A stretch of 64,000 bases of DNA from Membranipora membranacea (lineage: Eukaryota > Bryozoa > Gymnolaemata > Cheilostomatida > Membraniporidae), in the NCBI GenBank assembly GCA_914767715.1, contig OU612070.1, forward strand, positions 24,352,025 through 24,416,024, read 5' to 3'. Below the pieces are notes generated by a model. That model was not told the DNA's origin. It saw only the letters and a program-made list of their open reading frames with translations, and searched no databases. The number at the start of each line of letters is the position of its first letter. Position 1 is the first letter of the stretch. The position numbers were made by a program, and so were the translations under genes. Below, piece after piece: positions 12,701 through 23,945 of the stretch.

Positions 12701-12807
12701 CGGAATCTGTAGATTGGAGAAACTGTAAATACAGTAAAGAGCAAGAGACTTCTATGGCTAAACAGTTTCAAAAAGCTTTCGCGTCTTTTGACTTTAATGC
12801 CTTGTAA
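9788..12807 (+). CDS. CWF19L1: CWF19L1 / CwfJ-family splicing and RNA-metabolism protein, with N-terminal frame breaks
   Basis: Exons: 9788-9992, about 10603-11297, 11512-11744, 12108-12339, 12581-12807. Seen: the N-terminal calcineurin-like block with the GDV-x-GKFD motif, then [13 protein letters not shown]; a central block with LGKSG, VDILLT.VWP and PYRNH; the CwfJ C-terminal zinc-associated HIT-like region with [18 protein letters not shown] and HVLILPIGH; and a final domain with KLFHRI.KNFP.QFGREV. The family (yeast Drn1) works with the lariat-debranching enzyme and late spliceosomes in the nucleus. The last three exons join in perfect phase. In the first two there are three problems: a frame loss after GKFD near 9850, a phase mismatch between the exon ending at 9992 and the next, and a one-base loss near 11098 (CAT AAA TG). 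Two of the three sit in short T or A runs. Either sequencing/assembly indels or a decaying gene; the intact C-terminus favours sequence error. A GTATGT...CTAAG pair (9833-9879) could splice out the first break in frame but would remove the conserved GKFD. Confidence 0.88.
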
Positions 12808-14515
12808 ATTAAATCAAATAATATACTTTTTAATTAATATCAAAATTAGAAGTAAAATTTGGTGACAACCAAATCTATATAAAATGGCTTTAGACTGAAG
12901 AGATAAGTCATTGAGGTGCCTTGCTGAGTAAGCCTCACTTATCAGCAGATATGGCTTGATTCGCTACACATCAGCCGACAAAGTTATCCTATCACAGAAT
13001 TTATCTAATATGATCGTGTTTTGTATTGTTTTGATAGGGATGGTTTTTCTCCCTTCAGCTGTATATAGTATATAAAGTCATATCATAATCCCTGTTCACT
13101 CACATGGAATTATTTATAACAAACGTTAAAAATAAACTTTCAATACTAATATGAAGCAGCTAATATTGTTTAACAGCTGCCCACTACTTGTATTGATAAT
13201 ATATAATACACACCTTATTATCACATGTAAAGTAAGATCTAAAAGCTACAGGTCTGAGGCTATAATACTGAAACCAAATATTTCTGATTTATGACCGTCT
13301 GGAATGTAGATGTGGTACAGAGACCCATATGAAAGTGATGTGATATAAAACTATCAGCTTTGTGATGGCGTCATATATCATTCAGGAGAACTCAGATTAA
13401 AGCTCTTATCCCAATGTACTGTGTCTGAATAATCAAATAACTGTTACAATAAAATATAATATATATAATATAAATGCCTGGAAATTTCTACAAGCCATCA
13501 GTACATAAAACATATTTTCATAACCGTGACCCCCAAAGTAACGTCATGTTGAGGATTTGGTGGGATTGTATGGCGAGGGTCTTGCCAGTCTCTAAAATGT
13601 TACAGAGATTGTCAAAGTGATCTGGTATACCTTGTGTATTAGAATGTGTTTTTATTGATGGTAAGCGCTTTCGGATAGTAAAAAATTATGGAAACATTAG
13701 ATGAGTGTAAGTCAACTAAAATATCTATAATCATAGAACAAGAGAGTATGCTAGACGTTGTCGAGGTTAATAAATAAACATCGAAAAATTCATACTGTGA
13801 TAATTATATATATATATATATATAAAATCATTGTCCAAAAAAAATGTTAGTAATGTGTTATTATTCGGACTTAAATCGTATAAGCAATGCTACACGAAGT
13901 ACATTTATTATATGGAGAAAAAATTTGCGAGATAAATAGTATCCCAGAATGCAGTTCAGAAAGTGAGGAGAAAAGAGTTGATAAATCAATATGAATCCGG
14001 TTTAGTGTAATAAATAAAACTGTAACTGTATTACCATGTCAGCTAACCGTCGGCTATATGCGGAGGAAGGCGACTCCTATAAGAGGTGATATGTGGACTT
14101 AGGGTTACTGTATGATTGGTTGATGAGGTGGTATAATGGCTTTTATTAACCAGGATTTCAATGTAATGAAGAAAATAAAACTAATCAATTGTCAAGAAAT
14201 ATGAATTTTTTATTTGGAATCTATGTTTGTGTTACCAGACTAGAACCCATTGGGTTATTTTGTGTACAAGTAATTAAATTGGTTGCTTACATCTTTGTAG
14301 ATTTTATATCTGCTAATACTGGTAGGAGGGAATAATGGAAGAAAACCTCAAATATCTCAGATGTATGGTTATGTTCTGTATGCAAATATTGTATATATAT
14401 ATATATATAGGCCCCTATATATATATGTTTATTATTCTGTACAGTGATACGATTTACTACTAGAATTTAAAGGATATACTCTGGTATAAATATTTGTATA
14501 CCCTGAATATTAGTC
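12808..14515. other. Intergenic, between convergent genes
   Basis: Holds the 3' ends of the convergent CWF19L1 (+) and TPR (-) genes. (TA)n tracts at about 13808-13826 and 14391-14432 are the only clear structure. No exon is recognised. Confidence 0.5.
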
Positions 14516-17500
14516 TTATTTTGTCTGTGTAAGATAACTTTGTATCTTCTGAATACGAGAATTCCCGGGATCTAGTCTGGAGTAAATATTTAGAGCTTGT
14601 CTCAGCACATCTCGAGCCTTACTATTATCCCCGGTATCACTGTATAAGAGACCCATATTATTCAGTGTGTTAGCTATACTCACACTGTCCTCACCTTGTG
14701 ATAATTCTGTATATATAGATAAGGCCTGTGTGTAACATTCTACTGCTCTGTTGTACTGCATCATGTCACGGTAAGTGTTACCCATATTATACAGTGTGTT
14801 AGCTATACCCGCACTGTCCTCACCTTGTGATAATTCTCTATATATAGATAAGGCCTGTGTGTAACATTCTACTGCTCTGTTGTACTGCTTCATGTCACGG
14901 TAAGTGTTACCCATATTATTCAGTGTGTCAGCTATATCCACACTGTCCTCACCTTGTGATAATTCTCTATATATAGATAAGGCCTGTGTGTAACATTCTA
15001 TAGCTCTGTTGTACTGCATCATGTCACGGTAAGTGCTACCCATATTATTCAGTGTGTTAGCTATACCCGCACTGTCCTCACTTTGTGATAATTCTCTATA
15101 TATAGATAAGGCCTGTGTGTAACATTCTACTGCTCTGTTGTACTGCATCATGTCACGGTAAGTGTTACCCATATTATACAGTGTGTTAGCTATACTCACA
15201 CTGTCCTCAGCTTGTGATAATTCTCTATACATATATAAGGCCTGTGTGTAACATTCTACTGCTCTGTTGTACTGCTTCATGTGATGGTAAATGATACCCA
15301 TACTATTCAGTGTGTCAGCTATACCCGCACTGTCCTCACCTTGTGATAATTCTCTATATATAGATAAGGCCTGTGTGTAACATTCTACTGCTCTGTTGTA
15401 CTGCTTCATGTCACGGTAATTGTTACCCATATTATTCAGTGCTGAAGCGGCATTATCTACAGCAGCACCATTACCATACAGATCATATATAAACTGTAGT
15501 GACTTATTATAATAAGCCTCAGCTCTACTATACTGCTTCATCTTATTGTATACATCACCTAATGTTGTTATGCTCCTGATGATATATGGTGTTATATTAG
15601 TTATCATACTCAGCCTATGTTCTGGTGATTCAGCACCTAACAAATCTATCTTGTGTTCTTTATCATTTTCTGTAGCAGACAGTGGATTACCGTAATAGTC
15701 TGTAAGGACCTCAGCTGATATATTATTATAATCTATCTGTAATGCTTGTATACAATTGTGTTCAGCCTCCTCATACTTCCTTACAGAGAGATATGCAATA
15801 CCTAATAAGAAGTACACACGAGATGATTTATCAGTAATACTGTTCAGTATATCTATAGCTGTACTATTATCACCTAACCTACAATGACAGTCTGCTATCC
15901 TCGACGTCTTATCACTGATGTTATTATCTGTCAAGTATATATATAACTGTAGTGCTGCTCTGAACTCACCACACCAGTACAGATTATCTGTTATTATATC
16001 CAGTGTACCATATGTACTGTGTGGTAATACTGAGTCTAGCTGTAAAGCTGACTGTACAGGATTATCACATAATCCTACACATCTCTGTTTGAGTTTAGAT
16101 AGAGCTTGTGTATAATTACCACTGTAATACAATGCTGTTACTCGTGACCACCAAGTATCTGGCTTCATACAGTATTTGATGAAATCCTTTTTTTTCTCAT
16201 GGGCTAAATATTCTTTTAGCGGAGTCATTAATGTGCACATAACAGAGAATAGCTCACTTGGTAAAAACCATCGCTGTGATCTTTGACTGATTTTAGCTGC
16301 GTCTTGTTTGGTCGTCTTTTGTGTAACCTTTTGAGTGAGGGCTATCCTGTCATCATGTGAATCATGGTAAAGATAAGTGGAGAGCCTTATATATGTGGCG
16401 GCAGCAAGTAGGAATTTCAAGGTATCAAGAAGATCGTCAGAAATGTTTCCATTCTTAGAAAGTTTTTCTAATGATGCCCAAGATGATTGCCCGGTACAGC
16501 CACTAACAATACAGATATCCAACAGTAATATGGAGGGGAATCTATACAGTTCCTTTTTCACATTCGCACTGAAACCTTTCTGCATCAAATCATGATTTGG
16601 GACAAAGTTGAATTTATCTGCATCTGTTTGTAGCATATCCATATTGGACTCTGTCCTTGCCTCATTATTAACCATCAATCTGATGAGATCCCTGAACTCT
16701 TGTAAGAGTTTACTCTGCTCATTCTGATACGAGTATAATGACTTAGTGTAAGTCAGCATGGAAGTGATATCACCTCTTAATGCTTCTTTTGGATCTGGAT
16801 TTTCTAGGACCTTTCTGTATTTATCAGCTAACTGTTTTGGTGTGACAATAAAGTGATTGCGATTTTTAGAACAGTTTCCTGTTGGAATATTACCCGCTCC
16901 CTCGGCCAAACCATCAATCTTGAAGCCATTTTTTGCTTTGTCATCAAACCAACCATACAGCTCCTTGATTGCCATATAGGACAGTTTTGTTTCCCCGAGA
17001 TTCCCCATTATAAAGTAAGAAGTGACAGCCAGGGTTTGGAAATACTTGACTGCCTCTTGGGAATCATTGGTAATAAGAAACAGGTACTCCAGATCAGAGT
17101 AAGGAGTTGCCTCCCCGCGAGCAATAGACCCTATAGCCACAGTTTCAAATGCACAAGGGGGTGGAACATTCAACACATTCATACTCTCATTAATGATCCT
17201 ACCTGAAAAATCGGCCATAGCCTCAGAGCATTCCAGTGATATTTTCTTCATAACTTCAAAATATTGATTTTTAGCACTTGAGTCAGCGCTATCACTGTGG
17301 AGTTTACTCACTAAATTGTCAGCAGTTTTATTTTCTTCTCTGAATCTGTCTCTGATAGATTGTAGTTCATACTTTAGATCATTAGTCAGATTTCTCATTG
17401 TCTCATAGTCCATGTTAGAGTTTTCTCCCCAGTACATCTTCTGTAACTCAAACGCTTTGATCCTCCATTGTTCCTCTGTAGGTTTTCTGGTAGATATTGA

Positions 17501-17599
17501 GTTATAGAGAGAGTGTGCCTTTAATAGAAATATGAGGTTTATCATGAAAAAAGGTGTCATGTTGTGTATAATAAAACGTTTGTTTTGTTTTGTCATCAC
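14516..17599 (-). CDS. Signal-peptide / GSx10DxE nucleotidyltransferase-like / TPR protein, intronless
   Basis: One uninterrupted 1027-residue frame. Residues 14-32 are hydrophobic (MTPFFMINLIFLLKAHS) and look like a signal peptide or anchor. Residues 157-171 give GS-IARGEATPYS-D-L-E, an exact GSx10DxE motif of the DNA polymerase beta-type nucleotidyltransferase fold, closest in wording to the DUF294 family. Residues about 580-1020 form TPRs: degenerate ones first, then six nearly identical 42-residue units with the core YNRAVECYTQALSIYRELSQ, and a divergent last one (SKARDVLRQALNIYSRL). TPRs bind protein partners; the nucleotidyltransferase-like part may transfer a nucleotide or be inactive, and a second catalytic acidic residue was not identified. 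Substrate unknown. Oddities: no introns although other host genes here are split, a secretion-type N-terminus on an otherwise intracellular architecture, and near-identical repeats that imply recent expansion or gene conversion. Confidence 0.85.
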   Translation of the reverse strand: MMTKQNKRFIIHNMTPFFMINLIFLLKAHSLYNSISTRKPTEEQWRIKAFELQKMYWGENSNMDYETMRNLTNDLKYELQSIRDRFREENKTADNLVSKLHSDSADSSAKNQYFEVMKKISLECSEAMADFSGRIINESMNVLNVPPPCAFETVAIGSIARGEATPYSDLEYLFLITNDSQEAVKYFQTLAVTSYFIMGNLGETKLSYMAIKELYGWFDDKAKNGFKIDGLAEGAGNIPTGNCSKNRNHFIVTPKQLADKYRKVLENPDPKEALRGDITSMLTYTKSLYSYQNEQSKLLQEFRDLIRLMVNNEARTESNMDMLQTDADKFNFVPNHDLMQKGFSANVKKELYRFPSILLLDICIVSGCTGQSSWASLEKLSKNGNISDDLLDTLKFLLAAATYIRLSTYLYHDSHDDRIALTQKVTQKTTKQDAAKISQRSQRWFLPSELFSVMCTLMTPLKEYLAHEKKKDFIKYCMKPDTWWSRVTALYYSGNYTQALSKLKQRCVGLCDNPVQSALQLDSVLPHSTYGTLDIITDNLYWCGEFRAALQLYIYLTDNNISDKTSRIADCHCRLGDNSTAIDILNSITDKSSRVYFLLGIAYLSVRKYEEAEHNCIQALQIDYNNISAEVLTDYYGNPLSATENDKEHKIDLLGAESPEHRLSMITNITPYIIRSITTLGDVYNKMKQYSRAEAYYNKSLQFIYDLYGNGAAVDNAASALNNMGNNYRDMKQYNRAVECYTQALSIYRELSQGEDSAGIADTLNSMGIIYHHMKQYNRAVECYTQALYMYRELSQAEDSVSIANTLYNMGNTYRDMMQYNRAVECYTQALSIYRELSQSEDSAGIANTLNNMGSTYRDMMQYNRAIECYTQALSIYRELSQGEDSVDIADTLNNMGNTYRDMKQYNRAVECYTQALSIYRELSQGEDSAGIANTLYNMGNTYRDMMQYNRAVECYTQALSIYTELSQGEDSVSIANTLNNMGLLYSDTGDNSKARDVLRQALNIYSRLDPGNSRIQKIQSYLTQTK
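14680..15435 (-). repeat. 126-bp coding tandem repeats (TPR units)
   Basis: Six copies of a 126-bp unit lie head to tail inside the TPR gene; each contains TAGATAAGGCCTGTGTGTAA (plus-strand reading) with only a few substitutions between copies. The period equals one 42-residue TPR of the kinesin-light-chain type spacing. Confidence 0.9.
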
Positions 17600-17969
17600 A
17601 TATACCAGTAATAGTGTTAATCAATAAAATCCTCTGATTCTAAAATCCTCATGTACGATAATACGAGTACATCACTCCGGTTCTATTTACGAGGTCAGGG
17701 GAGAAGAATTCCAACATGGAGAATAAGATGTGATACAAAATACCAGCCTCAAAGTAAGTCTTTAACTAGTTTATACAGCTCCAGTGGATCTTAACACAAA
17801 TCAGTGAATTAAGTACTCAAGTCACCTGAGAGAGGACTTTCCAGCAGAAGAACAGTACTGACAGCAGATAGATACAGGTATAAACTCTAAAGCAGCTATT
17901 ATAGTTGATACAGGAAGTGATTTGGCAAATTCAGCAGAGGAAAGATAACTCTTACATATAGTAGAGATG
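17600..17969. other. Intergenic between TPR gene and LINE
   Basis: Should contain the TPR gene promoter (minus strand). No recognisable motif or exon. Confidence 0.35.
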
Positions 17970-20900
17970 ATTTGCTAAAATTCAGAGACCATAAGTGTGC
18001 AAGCAACGTTAAACAGATTGCTCCACATTTACCTCATAGATTAATTCATCGTCAAAGCTGTAAACGAGACGAAAGGAACAGGACGGTTCACAAACATCGC
18101 AAACTAGCTATACCTGCTATTAGTTTAGAAAATGTCAGGTCAATTAATAATAAAGTTGATGAACTTAATGCCCTTTTAATATAATTATAACCAAGCTTAC
18201 CGCAATGCCAGTGCAATTGCAATCACAGAAACCTGGCTACACAGCTCCATCACTGATAACAATGTCTCGTTTGACGGTTTCGACATCTACCAAACAGGCA
18301 GAGACCCTTCTACATGCAACAAATCACGTGGTGGAGGGTGCATGTGGTTAATTGGGAGAGAATGGTGTACCAACACATCCATCCAACGATGCTACCTCTC
18401 TAAAGACTTAAAATTGTTGCACCCCAAATGTCTACCACATTTTCTGCAATGGGAACCAGTGGTGTTGGGGAGCCCCAACGGTCCCCAACAACGTTAGGGT
18501 AAGAGTTTTTGGTGTTGGAGTAGGCCCAACGCTCCATCATCAGCGTTGGGGTGGGCTAAACTGCACTGAATGTCCATTCTGATACATTTTTCTTCTCTTT
18601 TATTTGGAGTTGTCAAGGACCGTTACAGGGGACGTTTTATTCAAGTCTCCTTTTCCAAAGGTTTTAGACCAAAAATCTTTTTGTTTGAAAATACTTCCTG
18701 AAATTATTACTACCCACCCTCAAGATTGATCTGTTGTGTGTTCATCTGGATTTCGGCCAGGTCAGCCAAAGGTAATAGCCTAAAATCTACACATGTACAG
18801 TTTTTTGATGGGGAGAGTGCACATTGGAAATAATCCTATATTCTTGCTAAAGCAAAATCTCTATCTCAGTGGTTTTCCCATGAGTGTCTATGCTTTTCCT
18901 AGTTTTTCAATGGAATGACAACAATCTCTTCTGAATTTCAATTCTCCAAGACTAATAGGTAAGTTAATTCTAATATATTCCACAGTGGATGTACTCCTGA
19001 CCAATAGATTAAGCTTGTTTGGTGGGTGGATAGAGGAAACAGTTAAAGTTTCATTCTCAGTCTCATCATTCACCCGCCCTGGCTGTGCCCTATTCAATTC
19101 AGGTCAATAGACTGGACCCACTCATTCACCACCATCATCATCATACTTGTGTTCTAACTGGTTGTCTCTGTGAGTGATAGGTAATTGGAAATTTGAGGGC
19201 ACACTATGCCTAGCAGGTGTTTGTAATGAAGGAATGAAGAAGAGTTGGTTATTCAAAGGAAATGTTCATTTTAAGTAGGTTATCTTAGTGGGATGGGACT
19301 GGAAATTCCAGCAGGGCAAATTTTAACGACTTCAATCTACCATAGCAAAGCAGTCAAAGCAAGATTGTAAGGGGATTATCACATGTATAAATGATTTCAT
19401 TATTTCACTGTGAGATGCATAGATTTGCTCCATTTTGCTCCCTTATGCGAAAAAAATTTTCCAGCGCAGGAGGGCGCTCAGCCAAGGGTTGGGGTAACAA
19501 ATATTTCCTCTCAACACCACTGATGGGAACTAAATATTATCAATCTCCTGGCAGTATATATACCACCTGGGTCAGACACCCCGCTGCCGTTGAACAGCTT
19601 GAGAATTTTGCAGAAAAGTGTATCGAAACCCAACACGATTGTGCCATAATAATAGTCGAGATTTCAACAAAGCAAGGTTATCCATCAAGCTACAGCAGTA
19701 TGTGTCTTTCAACACCAGAGACAACAGAAAACTTGACCTGTTCTACTCCAATATGAAAGATGCATTCAAATCCTACAAGCTTCCACCTAAGGGAAATTCT
19801 GATCACTGCGATATACAGCTGGTACCCATTTACCCCAGCTCACAAAAATCAAAAGAAGAAGAAATTTATTAAGCAGGTGATCGACTCAGAGACAATAGAA
19901 AAATGTAAAGCTGCATTTGATTCCACAAATTGGGAGATATTTATGACAACAAATAATGTTCATCAAACTGTGAAGGCAATTACATCAACCCTGTGGTAGC
20001 CTCCAACTCAACAACAAAGCAGTTTTACTCCAACACCAAAGAAGCATGGAAAGCCATCAAATCCATGTCTTTCCAAACCTAGCCTAGCAGCACCAATTTA
20101 GACCTGATGGATGCCACACAGCAGAAGGAACTCTGTACCAGCCTAAATGAGTTCTATACTAGATTCAACGACCCACAGCTAGCAGCAGTAACACCTGACC
20201 GACCTGATCCTGACACTCCTAATAAATCACATGACGGCAGCGAGATAGCGGTAGAGGAGGTGCGAGCTCAACTATGCCAGTGCAAGCCTGGAAAAGCAGC
20301 AGGACAAGATGGTATTTTATCCAAAGTTTTGAAGCGATGTTATAATGAACTGTCACCAGTATTTTGTAAAATTTTTAATATCTGTCTTTCAAGTGGTATA
20401 TTACCCAAACTCTTGAAATTATCAGCTATTTCTCCACTACCGAAAAAGCCAAACCCCAAACGACTACAGACCTATTGCCCTTACATCAGTTATTATGAAG
20501 TGTTTTGAGAGAATTATGAAGAACAAACTTTTAAATTAAGTTGATTTAGATAGCCTTCAGTTTGCTTATAGGAAGAATCGTGGCATAAAAGACGCCTGTA
20601 TAGAATTGGATTATTTTTTAAGGTCGCACTTGGAAAACCCATCTACTTATGCAAGAATTTTAATTCATTCAACACTATTGTGCCAATATTTTACTAGATA
20701 ATCTAAAAGCTTTTGATGTGCCACACTACCTTCGATCTGTGATACTGTCATTTTTAGTAGACAGGCAGCAATGTGTACGTATTTGTGACGAAAAATCTGA
20801 TATTCTAAACTGTGATATAGGATTTCCCCAAGGTTGTGTTGTATCCCAAGTTTTATTTTCTATTTATACTGACTTTTTAAAATCTACCCATCCTGATATC

Positions 20901-21630
20901 AAGACTTTTAAGTATGCCGATGATATGGCTTTTGTTGGCTTGCTGAATTTGAAAGATCCAGATACCTCTTTCCCCTTCTTTAATACTGTTTGTTGATCTA
21001 TGTGCCTCAGTGAATCTTTTAATTAATGCCAGCAAGATGAAAGAGATGGTCGTGAATTTTAGCAGAACCTATGGAATCTATGATAATATTTCTGTTTATG
21101 ATAAGGTTATTGAGTGTGTAGACTCTTTTAAATATTTAGGTATTTATTTTGATGACAATTTAAAATGGCTATCCAACACAAATTATATCCATGGAAAGCT
21201 GAATCAGCGTTTTTATGCATTTTCCAGGTTTAACCATTTTAAACCAGATATACATCAGAAAGACTCTTTTATTCAAAGCCTGACAATAAGCCTATTTTAA
21301 CATACAACCTGGAACTGTGGTTTAATTAATAATTCTACTAATAAGCCGAAAGAAAAACTTACTAAACTATTTCAGCAGAGACATTATGACTTGGATATCA
21401 ATTTTTTTTTGGAGAATACTGTGCATAAAACTGCTCTGAATTTTATTGCTGATCCTTCCCAAGACATGCACGGCTGCTATGAGACTAATCGTAATTTTTA
21501 TAGAGCGCTGAAGGCACGTACAAACAGATTTCTCGATAGTTTTGTACCTTTTAGTATTCGTGTATTAAATAACTTATGTTCTTTTATTTTTGAATTCACA
21601 GAGAGCGCCTTAATTGCAATGTGTTCCTGA
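17970..21630 (+). mobile_element. CR1/L2-like LINE, inactive, split by a hAT-type insertion
   Basis: Seen in order: the start of an APE-type endonuclease (ISLENVRSINNKVDELNALL at about 18110, then ITETWL, GFDIYQTGRD and KSRGGG); its end after the insertion (VYIPPGS, DFNKA, LDLFYSN and the SDH catalytic triplet near 19798); the RT fingers (GKAAGQDGILSKVLKRC, LSAISPLPKKP); the palm (FPQGCVVSQVLF, then FKYADDMAFVG at about 20905); the thumb (SFKYLGIYFDDNLKW); and the C-terminal tail (RFLDSFVPFSIRVLNNL). Several frameshifts and stops break it, so it is not functional. Wording of the RT is nearest to the CR1/L2/Rex group, inferred from memory of family motifs. Without the insertion the element would be about 2.6 kb, so the 5' end is probably truncated. 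Confidence 0.87.
18457..19522. mobile_element. 1066-bp non-autonomous hAT-type element inserted in the LINE
   Basis: The element starts CAGTGGTGTTG and ends with the reverse complement CAACACCACTG. It is flanked on both sides by ATGGGAAC (18449-18456 and 19523-19530), a perfect 8-bp target duplication, the length typical of hAT elements, whose ends typically begin CAG. Removing it with one target copy restores the LINE endonuclease frame (LQWE-LNIINLLAVYIPPGS). No transposase is encoded. Confidence 0.93.
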
Positions 21631-22206
21631 CATAATTACCGAAATAAACTAATTTATTCATTCAAAAAGGGGCTGAGATTGGCTTATCTTGAAAACCGCA
21701 TAAAATAGGATGTTGATTCCGCATTGGCATCCTTTTTCCTATGCTGCGTGGGTTAAAAAGCATTATCATAAATTATTATTATCAATCTTACCACAGGTGA
21801 GAGGACAACTCATAATTTTCAATCTAACTAGTTTTATTTTCCCCAGCTTATTGGGAAAATTGTTGACAATGAAATGTTACAACCAGCTATCTCAACACAC
21901 TTCAAGCGCTTAAACTTCATCTGTAATCTGTCCCCTTAATCATACAAATATCACTCCAGCTCATGTTCTTCAACAGCCGAACGAAAAATTAAGCCTCTCA
22001 ATTGATCATTCGTTGACACAAAAATATTATTGGACAAAACGTCGGGTCATCACAAGTCATGTGACCAGTGAGTCATCAAAACAACAGGATCTTATTAGGA
22101 TAAACATCAGCCACTATTATAAATAAAGATATCGGATGAGAAAGGGGTTATTTTTCAAGTCTAACATCTAAGGCTTGACTACAATATGAAATACCGCCAG
22201 AGCAGT
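21631..22206. other. Intergenic sequence
   Basis: Probably LINE 3' flank at its start. No exon or repeat recognised. Confidence 0.35.
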
Positions 22207-22347
22207 ATGGTAGCCTGGGCAGGTATCCTGGGCAGGTATCCTGGGCAGGTAGCCTGGGCAGGTAGCCTGGGCAGGTAGCCTGGGCAGGTAGCCTGGGCAG
22301 GAAGCCTGGGCAGGAAGCCTGGGCAGGTAGCCTGAGCAGGTAGCCTG
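22207..22347. repeat. 13-bp minisatellite
   Basis: About 10-11 tandem copies of GGTAGCCTGGGCA, with GGTATCC and GGAAGCC variants clustered at opposite ends. It keeps minus-strand frames open and creates false repeat ORFs. Confidence 0.95.
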
Positions 22348-22647
22348 CAGAAGGTGGCTCTTTATGGCAGTTTTGAATATAATAACTGTTGAGCAAAGCT
22401 TAATGTGGTGAGGCAATGAATTAAATTGTTTGGCACCGAAATTGGCGATGGCAAAATCTAAAATTGTCTTTTGATAATTGTAATCCTTCGCTTTTAGAGA
22501 GAAGAGTTTCGCTAGTCAATTTCTTAGGTAAAAGTTCGCTATCAATGATTGGCACTAGAGTATTGACAAGTTCCTACAATGTTAAAAGATAAAGGTATTC
22601 AAAACGAGTTAAAACTTTAGGGACACTGTATGTATGTTTAGGCAGAA

Positions 22648-22746
22648 ACCTCATCTATCTATTCTCTACAGCCCTGCTCGACCTCATCTATCTATTCTCT
22701 ACAGACCTGCTCGACCTCATCTATCTATTCTCTACAGCCCTGCTCG
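22648..22746. repeat. 33-bp tandem triplication
   Basis: Three consecutive 33-bp copies beginning ACCTCATCTATCTATTCTCT; the middle one differs by a single base (ACAGACC versus ACAGCCC). Confidence 0.95.
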
Positions 22747-23586
22747 ACCTTGGCCAATTTGGTCAATTTGTTCGGCCTATTGCATCCTTGCCGCAGAAAA
22801 AAACTGAGACACATTGTCTTATCTTTTTGAGAAAAAAAAAGGAAACTCCACAGTATTCTGTCACATATGGATATGCAGTAGTCATACATAGAAAAATCAA
22901 ATTGTTGCTGTATCCCAGTAAACGGGAATTCCAAGGGGTGTATTCATCACTATTTTCAGCAGGTCAAATTGGAGAAAACAAACCCGAAAATTGCCATTAG
23001 TAGCATAAAATACGCTATGACTCTATTTATGTTTATCATAAACAGGTAGGGAATGTGAGGGGATGATAAGATTTTCATTAACAAATTTTTACATCTTCTA
23101 AGGTTAAGAGCTCATCAATAAATATAAACCAAACCATGTGAGCTTTCCTTCATCACCATGGCCCGACTCGAACATGTCTCTACGCCAAAATAGGCCAGGC
23201 TCGACAACACAGCCTCATATAATGGCATGATATAAATCAGTTGCAGAGCGTAGTGTGACCTTGTGAAGTTTCACTGTCAACACGGCACGTCGTGGTGTCT
23301 CATCCTCGTCATCGTCCTTTTACTTTAAAATGTCTCAATGCTCTGTAACGAGCATTAGTCCTAAAACCTAGGAGGACCCAAATCCTGTGTTCTACCGAGA
23401 CCGCAAGGAGTATTGGCACCTTGAAGGCGCAAAATGCTTTGTTTATATACAGCTTAGGGTTTGGGGCTCTGTAAGTTTTGAGGAAAACCTCTCTGGTTAC
23501 TCCCTTCTAAGACTCCCATGCGATATTTTCAATCGCCCTCAAAATGCACCGACGGCATTTTACAACTCTTTGCTATTCGTTCGCAG
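22747..23586. other. Non-coding stretch
   Basis: Nothing recognised; an A-run at 22832-22842 and scattered short open frames only. Confidence 0.3.
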
Positions 23587-23670
23587 AATTATTCAATCAC
23601 AGAAGGGATCAGATATGATGATGTCTCTCAAGTTCTAATGTTATTCAAAGATTCTGGTGGTCAATTGATT
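23587..23670 (+). CDS. Isolated candidate internal exon, PDZ-like ending
   Basis: A phase 0-0, 84-bp open block is bordered by TTCGCAG before it and GTAAGT after it. It encodes NYSITEGIRYDDVSQVLMLF followed by KDSGGQLI. The pattern of a helix followed by a GG-x-L-I strand resembles the C-terminal third of a PDZ domain, but no neighbouring exon was found, so this is either one exon of a gene with large introns, an exon relic or chance. Confidence 0.25.
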
Positions 23671-23945
23671 GTAAGTTATCATCCTGTATAAGGCTGGAAT
23701 GCCTCTATTTTCAAATATTTTATTGGGGAGGCTCCCCATACTCCTCTAGCGGGAGGGCACTTATTAGCACCCACTCCGCCTGGCCCTACCACTAAGATCA
23801 TGGGTACAACCCTGGGAATTCCACAATAGCTCTTTTACAAGTAGAATTTGCCCCAAAAAGTTTTGCGGCCAAATGTTATAATCCCCAAAAAAAAGTTGCC
23901 AACCCAGAAAAAAGGTTGGGCTAGTCTAAACTATACGTAACTTAC

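Noticed and set aside
22148-22416. Minus-strand proline/leucine repeat proteins
   Set aside because: Artefact of the 13-bp minisatellite.
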